A DNA stretch of 23,287 nucleotides, taken from a virus. Made by a program: the position numbers and the translations under genes. Numbering within the stretch: the stretch's first letter is position 1; the number at the start of each line of letters is the position of its first letter. The stretch covers positions 1 through 23,287 of the IMG/VR virus record IMGVR_UViG_3300010430_000466; one strand, written 5' to 3'. This document shows positions 1-8,431 of the stretch, in pieces. The notes under the pieces are model-generated. The model was not told where the DNA came from, made no database searches, and was given only the letters and a program-made list of their open reading frames with translations.

Positions 1-253
1 CGCCTCGAGGCGTTAAAATATCCATCAAAAACCAGTCAATTAAATTCACTCCATGATCAACAAAGCCCTCGAAAACTGTCGCTTCGTCTTTTCTTAAGCG
101 CCAAGTTGCTTCCATAAGAGTTGGTACACTTAAATGCTTACGGCGCTGGCGTGCTCGGCCAGTGCTCATTTCTGTGCGAAGAATGTTTGGTTGTCGCTTA
201 TAAGCTGCATCTTTTAAGCGTGGTAAAGGCAGCGAACTTGGGTAATTGATCAT
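1..253 (-). CDS. Phage tail protein following the tape measure, 3' end outside window
   Basis: The minus strand is open from an ATG at 253 to the left edge, giving the first 84 residues of a longer protein. It begins MINYPSSLPLP and continues through a basic stretch (TGRARQRRKHLSVP). The start lies 1 bp after the tape-measure stop, with GGGAA upstream. Position directly after the tape measure suggests a distal tail or tail-tip component, because siphoviruses order these genes tape measure, distal tail, hub. The basic N-terminal stretch matches my recollection of small tail proteins in transposable siphophages, but no catalytic motif is visible. The function is inferred from position. Confidence 0.7.
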   Translation of the reverse strand, partial: MINYPSSLPLPRLKDAAYKRQPNILRTEMSTGRARQRRKHLSVPTLMEATWRLRKDEATVFEGFVDHGVNLIDWFLMDILTPRG

Positions 254-254
254 T

Positions 255-3029
255 TTAGGTTCCCGTGCGCTGCAGATTTGGATAAGTGCGTTCTAACACT
301 TCAGACATAGGGCCGCCGCTTCGAATATCAGCAACAAATATGTTGATTTGCTCGTCGCCATTTTCTGAGCGTGTTTTCTCGTATGTGCCAGCACGACTTG
401 CATCTTCAACAAGTCTTATCACTACATTTACGTTAGTTGCGCCTGCTGCAGTGCCTGGTGTTCCTGCTGCTTTCATTTGGCTAGGGTTAAACACACGGCC
501 ACCATTACCGCCTGCTAAATAATATTTACCATTTAGCTCTACAAGCTCAGGTGTATTACGCTCACCAATCTCAATCAGCTTGTTACTATTGGTGTAACCT
601 CCATATTGGAAACCAGGTGGTTTTTGATCTTTTATAGATTTAACTTGAGCCAAACCAAGGCCAGTAATCACACCTGCAGCAATTGGTCCAGCAATTGGCC
701 CCAATTCAAGTGCCGCAGCTGCAGCTGTATAAGTACTCATTAAAGCTTTAGCAATATTCAGTGTTTGCTGAACTTTAAAAGCCTTTTTACTGTGCGTTGC
801 ATATTGGCCAGCTAGGTTCTCACCAATTTCTAAACCAATGGCAACACGGTCATTACCACTGGCACGATCAAAATCAACAAACTGCTGGACTACTTGGCCA
901 TAGTTACCTGCATATCTAAGTTGAACAGCGCGTTTACGTTCTTCATGTGCAGCTTCTTCAGCCTCAACGCGACTATGAAACCCTTGCAACTCAGCAATTT
1001 CAGTTTCATATCTATCGCGACGAATTTGGTCTTCACGTTGGCGGGCTTCATTCTGGCGCTGTATTTCACGCGCTTGTTTGTCTGATTCAAGCTTTTCTAA
1101 TGCAGCATCACGTTGCTGGCGAAGCTGTAGCTCAATTTCAGCATAACGTGCAGAGTCTTTGCCTTGCTCATCGAGCGCATTTCTAGCTATCTCTGTACGA
1201 CGAGTATAAGACTGACGAATACGATCTTCTTCAGTCAATAGGTCTTCTGTTAACTGCGTAAAGTCTTTTTCAATATCAGCTTGCTTATTTTTCTCATCAA
1301 TCAAGCTGGCAAGGTTACGCAGTTCTTGTTGTTGCTGGGGTAATAACTTGGCGTATTTACCACTGGCAATTTCATAATTAAGTTTTTCTAGCTCAGTGTT
1401 TTTACCAAGCAAGGCTAAGCGCTGCTGGTAAGAGGCATTCGCTTTTTGAAAATCCGAAAGGTCATTTGGGCTTTGGCCTTGTTCAGGCTTCTTAGTCGAA
1501 CTTTTCCCTACAACAGCCTGTAAAGCAACTATCTCATTTTTAAGATCTGTTACACGTTTTTCTGCTGCTTCAACATCTTCAAACTTACCCTTTAAGAACG
1601 GGTTATTAAAACGTTGCCTTGCTTCATCTGCGAGCTGAATTGCTCCTTTTAAACGCCCTTGAGCTAGCAACAATAAGCCTTGTGCTTGCTTACCGGTTAA
1701 GTTTGCATATGGGCTTAAATCTTTACTTGCGTCTTTAAGTTTATTTACAGAATCAGTTGCATCGTCCGCATTTGATGCAAATTCATAAATCCCCCAAGCA
1801 GCCAACATGATTAAACCTGCAGGGCCACCTAAAAGACCCATAGTGCCGCCTAGTGCACGCATTGCTATATTCGAACTGCGCACAGCAGCTGTATGCGCAA
1901 CCGTTGCAGCAGTTAACCGTGCTTTTGCAGGGCCTAACACGTTTGCCGCGCCAGTCATTGCAACCAAAGTTTGCACTTTACGCATATTTGCTTGAGCTGA
2001 AGCCAGCTCTGCAGCTGTATTTTTTACCGTTTCTTGAGCCAGTCGAGCTTTAGCTATTGTTGCTCTGGCCATGCCAGCTGCACTTACTGTTAAGCTGGTC
2101 GCTAATCTTCCACCAATAACAATAGCTAGCGCAGTTGCAGCTGTTGTTAGATTATCAATTAAGTCTTGATTTGTAGTCAGCTCATTTAATACCGTAGTTG
2201 CAGCATCAATTGCCGGCACAAGTGCAAAACTCACTGGTTGTTCTATACGGTTTATTAATTGCTCATAGGCTGTTTGAGTTCGATTAAGCGCTGCAGGAAT
2301 AGTACCTGCAATTCTTTGTGCTGCGCCTTCATAATCATCAAAAGCCTTAATAAGCGTTTCTTTAAAGAACTGGCTGCTAACTTTCCCATCAACAACCATT
2401 TGCCTAAATCCACCAGACACAAGGCCCGCCGCTTTATCTAAGCTTTGCAATAAACCAGGTAAAGGCTCTGTTACTTGGTTAAGTTCTTCTGCACGCAAAG
2501 TGCCTGCACTAAAACCTTGAGCCATACCATAAAGTGATTGCCCTAATTGAGTAGAATCAGCGCCCAGTTTACTAGCTACATTACTCATGCCTTCAAGCAA
2601 TTGCTTACTCTCAGTATCGGTAACAATCCCGCTATTTCGCAGAGTTAACAACTTGCTGTAGCTATCAGCCATTGTTGAATACACTTGGTTGTGCTTATTA
2701 CTTGTTGCTATCAAGTAATTCTGCACTTGGGCGTATTCTTGGCTTGATGTGGTTAGCCCTTGCAAACGGGCATTAAGTAGTTGGATCTGACCTATGTTTT
2801 GCACTTGCTGCTGTGCAAAATTAAGAGCCATAAAGCCACCAACAGCGGTGGCAAGGCTGGTATAACTGCGGGCAACACTATTATTACTAGACTCAAGCGC
2901 ACGATTTTGCGCAACTTGCTGCTGCGCTTGTCGTTGTAACGAGCGTATATCGTTTGTATTCGTACGCGTACCCTGGCTAATTGCTTTGCCATCGTACAGT
3001 ACTTTTAAACTTAAGTTATATCTGCTCAT
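255..3029 (-). CDS. Tail tape measure protein
   Basis: This 924-residue protein should set tail length and sit inside the tail tube before DNA ejection. Residues about 75-260 resemble the conserved N-terminal tape-measure domain (LQGLTTSSQEYAQVQNYL ... ELNQVTEPLPGLLQSLDKA). Hydrophobic, Ala/Gly-rich segments at about 285-330 and 390-415 look like membrane-inserting parts. A long charged coiled coil spans roughly 530-720. The C-terminus has a Gly/Ala-rich segment followed by GFQYGGYT, a common tape-measure ending. The ATG overlaps the end of the frameshifted tail-chaperone frame by 14 bp and is preceded by GAGAGC. A long tape measure after tail tube and G/GT genes argues for a long non-contractile tail. 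No key region appears to be missing. Confidence 0.93.
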   Translation of the reverse strand: MSRYNLSLKVLYDGKAISQGTRTNTNDIRSLQRQAQQQVAQNRALESSNNSVARSYTSLATAVGGFMALNFAQQQVQNIGQIQLLNARLQGLTTSSQEYAQVQNYLIATSNKHNQVYSTMADSYSKLLTLRNSGIVTDTESKQLLEGMSNVASKLGADSTQLGQSLYGMAQGFSAGTLRAEELNQVTEPLPGLLQSLDKAAGLVSGGFRQMVVDGKVSSQFFKETLIKAFDDYEGAAQRIAGTIPAALNRTQTAYEQLINRIEQPVSFALVPAIDAATTVLNELTTNQDLIDNLTTAATALAIVIGGRLATSLTVSAAGMARATIAKARLAQETVKNTAAELASAQANMRKVQTLVAMTGAANVLGPAKARLTAATVAHTAAVRSSNIAMRALGGTMGLLGGPAGLIMLAAWGIYEFASNADDATDSVNKLKDASKDLSPYANLTGKQAQGLLLLAQGRLKGAIQLADEARQRFNNPFLKGKFEDVEAAEKRVTDLKNEIVALQAVVGKSSTKKPEQGQSPNDLSDFQKANASYQQRLALLGKNTELEKLNYEIASGKYAKLLPQQQQELRNLASLIDEKNKQADIEKDFTQLTEDLLTEEDRIRQSYTRRTEIARNALDEQGKDSARYAEIELQLRQQRDAALEKLESDKQAREIQRQNEARQREDQIRRDRYETEIAELQGFHSRVEAEEAAHEERKRAVQLRYAGNYGQVVQQFVDFDRASGNDRVAIGLEIGENLAGQYATHSKKAFKVQQTLNIAKALMSTYTAAAAALELGPIAGPIAAGVITGLGLAQVKSIKDQKPPGFQYGGYTNSNKLIEIGERNTPELVELNGKYYLAGGNGGRVFNPSQMKAAGTPGTAAGATNVNVVIRLVEDASRAGTYEKTRSENGDEQINIFVADIRSGGPMSEVLERTYPNLQRTGT

Positions 3030-3677
3030 GCTGCTCTCGTGCTGCGTTTATTGCTTCTACTTCTAACACCTGAATTTTTTTAAAAATATCAGGGGTAATG
3101 TTTAACCCAGCTAGCCGCCAAGCGACTTCAGCATTGCCATAATCAAGGCCGCGCCCTTCTCCTTGCCATTGTGTTTCAACCATTAAAAACGCATTTACTG
3201 CTTCAGCATTACAGCTGTACAAATCAAAATGTTTCTCTTTGTTTTGCGCTTTTACTTGGTCAATAACTTCCTTGGGTGCTTTTTGCTGGGTTAAAACTTC
3301 AAGTAAATGTTTGGTGTCGGGGTGTTCGTCGGCTACCCAATAGCGGGCAGCCTCTAGTAGTTTTTTCTGCCAGCCACAGCTACTGCAATAAAGTAGGCAT
3401 CAAGCACAGCAGTACGCCACCAACTCACCTTTAAACATTTAGCTAAATTGTCATCGTTAAATGGCAGTGGCTTATTGTTTTCATCAACAAAGTCATCACC
3501 CCAGTCAACGAGCACGCGCTTAATCATTTCGTGGTCTCCACTTTCGGCAAGTGCTTCGTTTGCGTCATCATCAAGTAGCTTAAATTGAGCGGTAAACTCG
3601 TGGCTGTTGCCATCAAAGGTAAACTTAACGGGCTGATGAACTTGCACGTTCTGCATTGTCACAATTGAAAAAGCCAT
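3016..3677 (-). CDS. Tail assembly chaperone GT-like fusion made by -1 frameshifting
   Basis: The frame 3016-3360 has no good start: its first codon in the longest simple reading is a TTG at 3222, with no clear RBS. The frame is open upstream exactly to the A AAA AAC heptamer at 3366-3360, near the end of the preceding gene. A -1 slip there joins 106 residues of the first ORF to 114 residues of the second, starting LLEAARYWVADEHPDTKHLL, for a product of about 220 residues. This is the arrangement of lambda G/GT: the short product and the fusion act as chaperones for the tape measure and are absent from the mature tail. The downstream part resembles the DUF1799-type partner of such pairs. Seen directly: slippery site, phase and open frames. 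Inferred: that slippage occurs. Confidence 0.82.
3354..3677 (-). CDS. Tail assembly chaperone, G-like short product
   Basis: This 107-residue protein starts MAFSIVTMQNVQVHQP and ends AVAGRKNY. It has a strong RBS (AGGAG, six bases before ATG) and lies between the tail tube and the tape measure, where siphoviruses encode the tail assembly chaperone. The fold looks like a small beta-rich N-terminus followed by a helical, acidic region with WW near position 87. The stop codon comes one codon after the A AAA AAC slippery heptamer, so most ribosomes should make this short form and a minority the fusion. Function is inferred from gene order and the frameshift signal rather than from a recognised catalytic motif. 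Confidence 0.82.
   Translation of the reverse strand: MAFSIVTMQNVQVHQPVKFTFDGNSHEFTAQFKLLDDDANEALAESGDHEMIKRVLVDWGDDFVDENNKPLPFNDDNLAKCLKVSWWRTAVLDAYFIAVAVAGRKNY
3360..3366 (-). other. Programmed -1 ribosomal frameshift heptamer A AAA AAC
   Basis: Read on the minus strand, the codons AGA AAA AAC TAC TAG contain A AAA AAC in the phase required for tandem slippage. After slipping, the next codon is CTA and the frame stays open for 114 codons. The heptamer is one of the efficient bacterial -1 slippery sequences. No strong downstream pseudoknot was established by eye. Confidence 0.85.
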
Positions 3678-3712
3678 TGTTTTCTCCTGGTGTAAAAGTG
3701 TTTTAAAACGAA

Positions 3713-4624
3713 TTAATCAAGTAACAGGCTAAACTCGTCATTGCCTGTTTGCGGTAAAATAGCTAGGGCCATTTCAAGCTCTGCCTTTTTAGTGCGCTCA
3801 ACATACTTAGGCTGTTTCACTTGCACTTTAGGGCAGCTAATCGTTACGCGGTGACCACCTGCAGGGCCGTGCTTAATTTGCAGATTGCCGGTTGTCGAAT
3901 CTTTTGCTCGAGTAAAAAAGTCAATATCAGCCACATTAGGCGCAGCAATATTGACCGAGCCAGACATTGCGCGGTCTAAAAACTCAATCTTTGCCGTAGT
4001 AAGCGTTGGATCAAACTCCACTTCGTTGCCTGCATCGATGCTAAGTTTCGACGGCACAACTTCGAAGCCATGTAATTCAAAGTCAGTGGTGCGTCCTGCG
4101 CCCAGCGGAATAGGTTTAGGCCATGCACTAAAGTCGGCGGTTGGTAATGCGTTATCTTCAGGCGCAACATAAAGGCCTTTAAAATCGAACGATAAATAAG
4201 GAATGCCTTTTTCAAGCTCAATACTCACATTGCCTTGGGCGCCTAACAAGGTGTGCTTATTGCGGCCAAGCTGAAAGTGCATAGCCACTGATTCAGGCGC
4301 ATCTGAAATTGGTGTGTACTCAACACTGGTATCAGCCACAATAACTTCAGCCATACCACACGCGCGCATCAATGGTCCCCACGCTGGGGCAACACCTAAT
4401 GTGCCACTGCCTACCAGTTCAACTTTAAAACTGATACCCGCATATTCATTCGTAAACATGCTTTCTTCAGCACCTAAGTAAGGCGTATTTAAACCGCGCT
4501 CAACTTCCTCACCTTCAAGAGGGCGTAGCTCAATATCTTTAGTTAGCATGGCAAGCATTGCACCAGGCAACGTGCCATACGTTTGTTCAATTGCCGCTAA
4601 CAGGCTGGTTTGTGACCATTTCAT
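3713..4624 (-). CDS. Major tail tube protein
   Basis: This 303-residue protein has the N-terminus MKWSQTSLLAAIEQTYGT and a beta-rich body with phrases such as GISFKVELVGSGTLGVAPAWGPLMRACG and ISIELEKGIPYLSFDFKGLY-like strands, typical of phage tail tube proteins of transposable siphophages. It should polymerise into the tube around the tape measure. It lies directly before the G/GT chaperone and tape measure, the canonical position. Its ATG overlaps the stop of the small upstream gene as ATGA, so translation is probably coupled. No contractile sheath gene is adjacent, which supports a non-contractile tail. Confidence 0.83.
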   Translation of the reverse strand: MKWSQTSLLAAIEQTYGTLPGAMLAMLTKDIELRPLEGEEVERGLNTPYLGAEESMFTNEYAGISFKVELVGSGTLGVAPAWGPLMRACGMAEVIVADTSVEYTPISDAPESVAMHFQLGRNKHTLLGAQGNVSIELEKGIPYLSFDFKGLYVAPEDNALPTADFSAWPKPIPLGAGRTTDFELHGFEVVPSKLSIDAGNEVEFDPTLTTAKIEFLDRAMSGSVNIAAPNVADIDFFTRAKDSTTGNLQIKHGPAGGHRVTISCPKVQVKQPKYVERTKKAELEMALAILPQTGNDEFSLLLD

Positions 4625-4758
4625 TTGCTTGCACCTTTGTCTTCAACTTTGTTCGCTTGCTTTTTAGCTGTGCTCTCAGGCTGTGTTCTGGCCACGAGCT
4701 TCAACTTACCTTTGGAGTCTTTTATATAGCTGCCGCCTTGGCTTGGCTTTTCGTTCAT
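4621..4758 (-). CDS. Small basic phage protein, 45 residues
   Basis: A short ORF reads MNEKPSQGGSYIKDSKGKLK and continues to a Lys-rich C-terminus (KQANKVEDKGASK). It has GGAGAGC upstream of its ATG and its stop overlaps the tail-tube start (ATGA), so it fits the operon as a genuine gene. Mu-like phages often carry a tiny gene just ahead of their major tail protein gene, and this one sits in that slot. No function can be assigned. It is charged and probably largely disordered. Confidence 0.7.
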   Translation of the reverse strand: MNEKPSQGGSYIKDSKGKLKLVARTQPESTAKKQANKVEDKGASK

Positions 4759-4767
4759 GCTGCTCTC

Positions 4768-5223
4768 CTAACTACTTACATTCACTGTTAAACGCATACG
4801 CGCCTGATGACACAACACACCAGAAAACATCACTGGTGAGTGGTCATCTAAAATCAGCCCTGTGTCGTCGCCTTCGTCCAGGTCATCAACCAAATCATTA
4901 AGTAATGGATCACCTGCAAATGCGTCATCTAAAGATTCAATGGCATTTTCAAAGTGCTCTTGGCTGTCTTCGTCATCTACAAAGCTCTTTAAAAAAACCA
5001 CATCAAAGGTATAAGCAACCGTTGTTCTAGTGGCGTACGGGTTTTGGCGTTTACGGCGCTTTAATCGGATATACCCGCCACTAATGACGTCACCTTGGGC
5101 ATACATGGCTTTTAGCTCTTGAGTGTTTTTGCTAAAGCGCTCTTTTTTATAAAAGGTGCCTACATTTGCACTATTGAGCACATTCAAAATCGCCGTTCTT
5201 ACCTGGTTAAGCATTTGCGCCAC
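4768..5223 (-). CDS. Probable tail terminator / tail completion protein
   Basis: This 151-residue protein begins MAQMLNQVRTAILNVLNSAN. It has a basic central stretch (IRLKRRKRQNPYATRTT) and a strongly acidic region (about 115-135, NDLVDDLDEGDDTGLIL). Small mixed alpha-beta proteins immediately before the tail tube gene are usually tail terminators or neck proteins; Mu-family phages have a gp37-type protein here. It overlaps the stop of the upstream neck gene by 17 bp. The tail-terminator role is inferred from position and size; no signature motif was recognised with certainty. Confidence 0.65.
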   Translation of the reverse strand: MAQMLNQVRTAILNVLNSANVGTFYKKERFSKNTQELKAMYAQGDVISGGYIRLKRRKRQNPYATRTTVAYTFDVVFLKSFVDDEDSQEHFENAIESLDDAFAGDPLLNDLVDDLDEGDDTGLILDDHSPVMFSGVLCHQARMRLTVNVSS

Positions 5224-5713
5224 CCAACTTATTAATCATCAACTTCATTGCTTCGTTAAACCGTGCCTGTATATATGGCTCACTGGCCTCAAGACCTTCT
5301 TTAAACATCAACTTGCCAGTCGTACCACGCGCATTAATTTTCAATGCAATCAATGTTGCTACTCGTTCTGCTTCATCACCTTCAAGGCTAAGCACCGCCT
5401 CAACCCAATTCACTAAGGGTTCAATTGGTGGCATATGTGGTTTAGTGCCAAGCTCTACGGCTTCAGCGTAAAGCTTGCTAGTACCTACATAACCAATACT
5501 CACAGCTGGGTTTATTAAAACTTCACTATTAATACTGGCGGCTAAGTGGCCACCATCGCCGCTACCCAAAGGGGTTCTACTAACTACTTGATATTGTGCG
5601 TAAGCCACCGACTCATTCATTGCGCTCAAGAGCTGCTCTTGCACCATTGCCGGTGAGTGCTGCCAAAGCTCAGTCAATGCATCAAAGCCCTTTGCTGTAA
5701 TTCGTACAGGCAT
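5207..5713 (-). CDS. HK97 gp10-like / Mu gpG-like neck or tail completion protein
   Basis: This 168-residue protein contains phrases typical of the HK97 gp10 / phage virion morphogenesis family: ALTELWQHSP and AMNESVAYAQYQVVSRTPLGSGDGGHLAASI near the N-terminus, then IGYVGTSKLYAEAVELGTKPHMPPIEPL, followed by a helical tail. These proteins connect the head neck to the tail. The start overlaps the previous gene's stop and the 3' end overlaps the next gene, consistent with a translationally coupled neck cassette. The family call is by sequence feel and context. Confidence 0.75.
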   Translation of the reverse strand: MPVRITAKGFDALTELWQHSPAMVQEQLLSAMNESVAYAQYQVVSRTPLGSGDGGHLAASINSEVLINPAVSIGYVGTSKLYAEAVELGTKPHMPPIEPLVNWVEAVLSLEGDEAERVATLIALKINARGTTGKLMFKEGLEASEPYIQARFNEAMKLMINKLGGANA

Positions 5714-6090
5714 TAGCGCAACCGTTGGCGCTTAGGCAGTTGCACAGCCTTACCATGCGCACTGCTTTTATTGTCATTAACGACAACCGCCGCATACTGG
5801 CTGCGGTAACCGTTGGCGATGCGTCTGAAACTGTCGGCTTTAGTGCCGTGGTCAACGCTATCGCTTGAAATCGTACTGTTATCATCGTTGGCGTAATACG
5901 TGGCCAACTTATCAATGCAGCTTGCCGCTGCGAGTTTTAAACAGGCATCCACATGCTCTGCAGAAATCTCAACGTTACCCGTATCTTTTTGGTACTTCGC
6001 CAGCATATCGGCATAGGCACTGGCAATTTCATCAGCGCTTAAAATGCCTGCTTGGTCTTGTACATAAGCTGGGAGTCTGTCTGCGTACAT
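5713..6090 (-). CDS. Head completion / adaptor protein (gp36, DUF1320-like)
   Basis: This 125-residue protein has the helical pattern of head-tail adaptors encoded right after the capsid in Mu-like phages: MYADRLPAYVQDQAGILSADEIASAYADML, then EHVDACLKLAAASCIDKLATYYAND, ending in a basic tail (KRQRLR). Such adaptors form a ring beneath the portal. The RBS AAGGTG precedes ATG by about 9 bases. Classification is by position and helical architecture; a DUF1320-type assignment is likely but was not checked against a profile. Confidence 0.68.
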   Translation of the reverse strand: MYADRLPAYVQDQAGILSADEIASAYADMLAKYQKDTGNVEISAEHVDACLKLAAASCIDKLATYYANDDNSTISSDSVDHGTKADSFRRIANGYRSQYAAVVVNDNKSSAHGKAVQLPKRQRLR

Positions 6091-6109
6091 AGTTAAAACA
6101 CCTTATAAA

Positions 6110-6123
6110 GCGCATCCGTGCGC
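6110..6123 (-). terminator. Short GC-rich hairpin between capsid and adaptor genes
   Basis: In the 68-bp gap between the capsid gene stop and the adaptor start, GCGCA-TCCG-TGCGC forms a perfect 5-bp stem. On the transcribed strand it is followed by only TTTATAAGG, so it is a weak terminator at best. It could act as an attenuator or an mRNA-stabilising structure 3' of the highly expressed capsid gene. Confidence 0.3.
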
Positions 6124-6158
6124 AACCGTGTCATCCAATCACCAGAGGAACCAAGGAA

Positions 6159-8420
6159 TTAAAGAACCAGCGCTTTAGTCGCACCACGGTAGTCAGTACA
6201 TTGACCACCGTAAATGTGGCGGATTTTCATCGTGGTTTGGTCGTTCGTAAACACAGTGCCCACGTTTTGCATGTCTTGCGTGAAAATCTCAGGGTTTTCC
6301 ATGCCGTCTAAAAAGCCCATTTCAAAGTTGGCAAGCTCACTAGGGTCGGTCATTAAGCCCCAATCATTTGGATCAGTCGCACCAGGCACACGCAGAATTT
6401 CAAGGTTTAATTGCTGCGCAAAACCCTTGTCGTTGTTTTGCAAGCGTTGGAACAAGTCAAAGGCTGCATCCACATTACCCAGCGAACACAACAAGAACGC
6501 TGGCTCAATTTCTAGCATCTCGCCAGTATCAAGCTCTTGCTGGTTCATAATGGCGCGCCAATGCACCATTAACTCTTCCTGGCTTAGTGCAGCACTAAAC
6601 AAGTTGTTATGATCAGCATGAAACAGTGCTTTGCCATCAGGGGCATTGCGGTTGTTTAGGTAGAAATCCCACGCAAATTTGCTAAGTGTGCGCGCAGCGG
6701 CACGAGCCAGCTTGTTAGGAATTTGCGTAATGATGTTGCGGTCATCATTTTTAATCATTTCCATAGTGATGGTTGCAATACCACCTTTTTTGCTCACACG
6801 GTATTTCGCGTTGCTATCGGTAGGTTTTGCAAGTTCTTGGTAATCACCGCTTTCAAGCACATCTTGTAGGTCGCCATAGCCACCCCATTCAGTCACATTC
6901 TGATCTTTAAAGTCAGTTGCAGTACCAATGCGGAACACTTTGCGCCATAACTGGTATTTTTCTAAGCTGCCGTACACTTCAACCACACGGCGGTTTATTA
7001 CATCGGCCAGCACATTCGGTAAGCTATCACTATCAAGCGCTTCGACCATTCGCGTGCGGCTACAGTCGTTTAAACGACCTGTACAGTGCTTATCACCCGT
7101 CAAATCAATGTAAGCTTCTTTTAAGCTCACTACGTCTTTATTAGCCGGATCAAATAGTGCGGTAAGCAGCTCTACACCGCTTGGGTTATCGGAGTATTGC
7201 GCGCCTTCTGGCATGTTCACTTTGCCTGACTCAGTAAACTTACTTAAATAGCTAATCTCACTATCAATCAGCTTTTGCACCTTATCAGTGCTTACGTCTT
7301 CGCTGCTTTGCACGCTTTCTACCAAGCGCGTTTTGGCGGCGTCTGGCAAAGTCGACTTATTAATTAAAGCCACAGCACTTTGCTTTGCTTCAACCAAACG
7401 CTGGCTGTCTGCAATCACTTTGTTTACGTCTGCAAGTGTTAAACCTGTACCTTGGCCTGCATCAGGGGCACCGTGTTTAGCCAGTGCTTCAGTTAATTGC
7501 ACAATGGCTGTTTCATCATCTTCAGCTGTCACAGATGCTGCAAGCTGAGGGTTCGATTTTTTAAGCGCTTCGATTAGGCGCATTAGTTGTTCATTCATGA
7601 CATTGCCTTGATTATGAGCTTCTTTAAATGACACGATCCGACCACCTGCACCAGGTACCATGATCAAATCGACGGAATTAACTTTGAGGAACTTCTTAGC
7701 TGTGCGGCTGCCCTTTTTACCAGAAGCCGTACCATCCACATCAATACTTAAACCAAACAGGTCTTGCATATTGTTATCAACGGCTTCGCGCAATTTAGTG
7801 GCATAACCCGAGCTTTCAAGCACAGTTAAATCAGCCTGCAGTGCACCTTTTTTACCTGCGCCAACACCTTCAACAAATTGTGCATTGCTGAACTGGCCAA
7901 TTAGGTTATTAAAGTGTTGGGCAGTGCCTTTAAGATGGTCGTCATCAGACTTAACCATGCACTTAGCACCGTTAAACAAAGGAGCTGCTTCACGCAGAAC
8001 GTGGGCAGGATAGTCAACACCATTTAAGCTTTTACCCACCTCAATCAAGGTCACTAAAAACTTACTAGGTTTAACATTACTGGCTTCAATAAACTTAGTT
8101 TCGTCATACCAGGCTTCGGTTAACTTAACCACGTCAGAGGGCTTATACTCTTTGACGACTTCAATGGCGTTTTCAAACGTCACCTGATTTAACTCACTCA
8201 CCGCATAAGGGTATGCCCAGTAGCGGCCATCTTTACGAACCACCACTTTGTCAGCATAAAAAGCCGTAATATCAACCCAGCTATCACGCGAGTTAGTTGC
8301 CAGCAACTTACGCAGCTCTGCAGTCACAAGCGTCATCACATCGTGATAATCAGATGATTTAGCCTCAACAAATGCGCGATTGCCTAAAAAGCCGGTTCCT
8401 GTTGGTAAAAGGGTCAACAT
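6159..8420 (-). CDS. Prohead protease / major capsid protein fusion
   Basis: This 753-residue protein joins two functions that Mu encodes separately (I/Z and T). Residues about 1-270 look like a Mu gpI-type prohead protease. PAHVLREAAPLFNGAK resembles the family block before the catalytic His, with H162 in SDDDHLKG. FLKVNSVDLIMVPGAGG (S249) resembles the serine block. Residues about 275-450 are helical and Gln/Lys/Asp-rich, as expected of an internal scaffold. Residues about 450-753 form an HK97-fold, Mu gpT-like capsid region (TEWGGYGDLQDVLESGDY, GKALFHADHNNLFS). The RBS AAGGGG precedes ATG. An internal ATG at codon 275 has its own RBS. The protease active-site residues are proposed by analogy. 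Confidence 0.85.
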   Translation of the reverse strand: MLTLLPTGTGFLGNRAFVEAKSSDYHDVMTLVTAELRKLLATNSRDSWVDITAFYADKVVVRKDGRYWAYPYAVSELNQVTFENAIEVVKEYKPSDVVKLTEAWYDETKFIEASNVKPSKFLVTLIEVGKSLNGVDYPAHVLREAAPLFNGAKCMVKSDDDHLKGTAQHFNNLIGQFSNAQFVEGVGAGKKGALQADLTVLESSGYATKLREAVDNNMQDLFGLSIDVDGTASGKKGSRTAKKFLKVNSVDLIMVPGAGGRIVSFKEAHNQGNVMNEQLMRLIEALKKSNPQLAASVTAEDDETAIVQLTEALAKHGAPDAGQGTGLTLADVNKVIADSQRLVEAKQSAVALINKSTLPDAAKTRLVESVQSSEDVSTDKVQKLIDSEISYLSKFTESGKVNMPEGAQYSDNPSGVELLTALFDPANKDVVSLKEAYIDLTGDKHCTGRLNDCSRTRMVEALDSDSLPNVLADVINRRVVEVYGSLEKYQLWRKVFRIGTATDFKDQNVTEWGGYGDLQDVLESGDYQELAKPTDSNAKYRVSKKGGIATITMEMIKNDDRNIITQIPNKLARAAARTLSKFAWDFYLNNRNAPDGKALFHADHNNLFSAALSQEELMVHWRAIMNQQELDTGEMLEIEPAFLLCSLGNVDAAFDLFQRLQNNDKGFAQQLNLEILRVPGATDPNDWGLMTDPSELANFEMGFLDGMENPEIFTQDMQNVGTVFTNDQTTMKIRHIYGGQCTDYRGATKALVL
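7596..7609 (-). promoter_or_regulatory. Internal ribosome-binding site inside the protease-capsid fusion
   Basis: At codon 275 of the fusion an ATG (7598) is preceded by AAGG with a 7-base gap. The product would be MNEQLMRLIEALKKSNP onward, 479 residues, covering scaffold plus capsid without the protease. Mu gene I/Z and lambda C/Nu3 use the same nested-start logic. The site lies exactly at the protease-scaffold boundary. Confidence 0.5.
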
Positions 8421-8431
8421 AATTTAGCCCC

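Noticed and set aside
890-1186. Several overlapping ORFs on both strands inside the tape measure gene
   Set aside because: They are frame shadows of a long, clearly coding tape measure; none has an RBS or family feature.
6368-6612. Plus-strand ORFs antisense to the capsid region
   Set aside because: They lie opposite strongly coding capsid sequence and have no plausible promoter or RBS.
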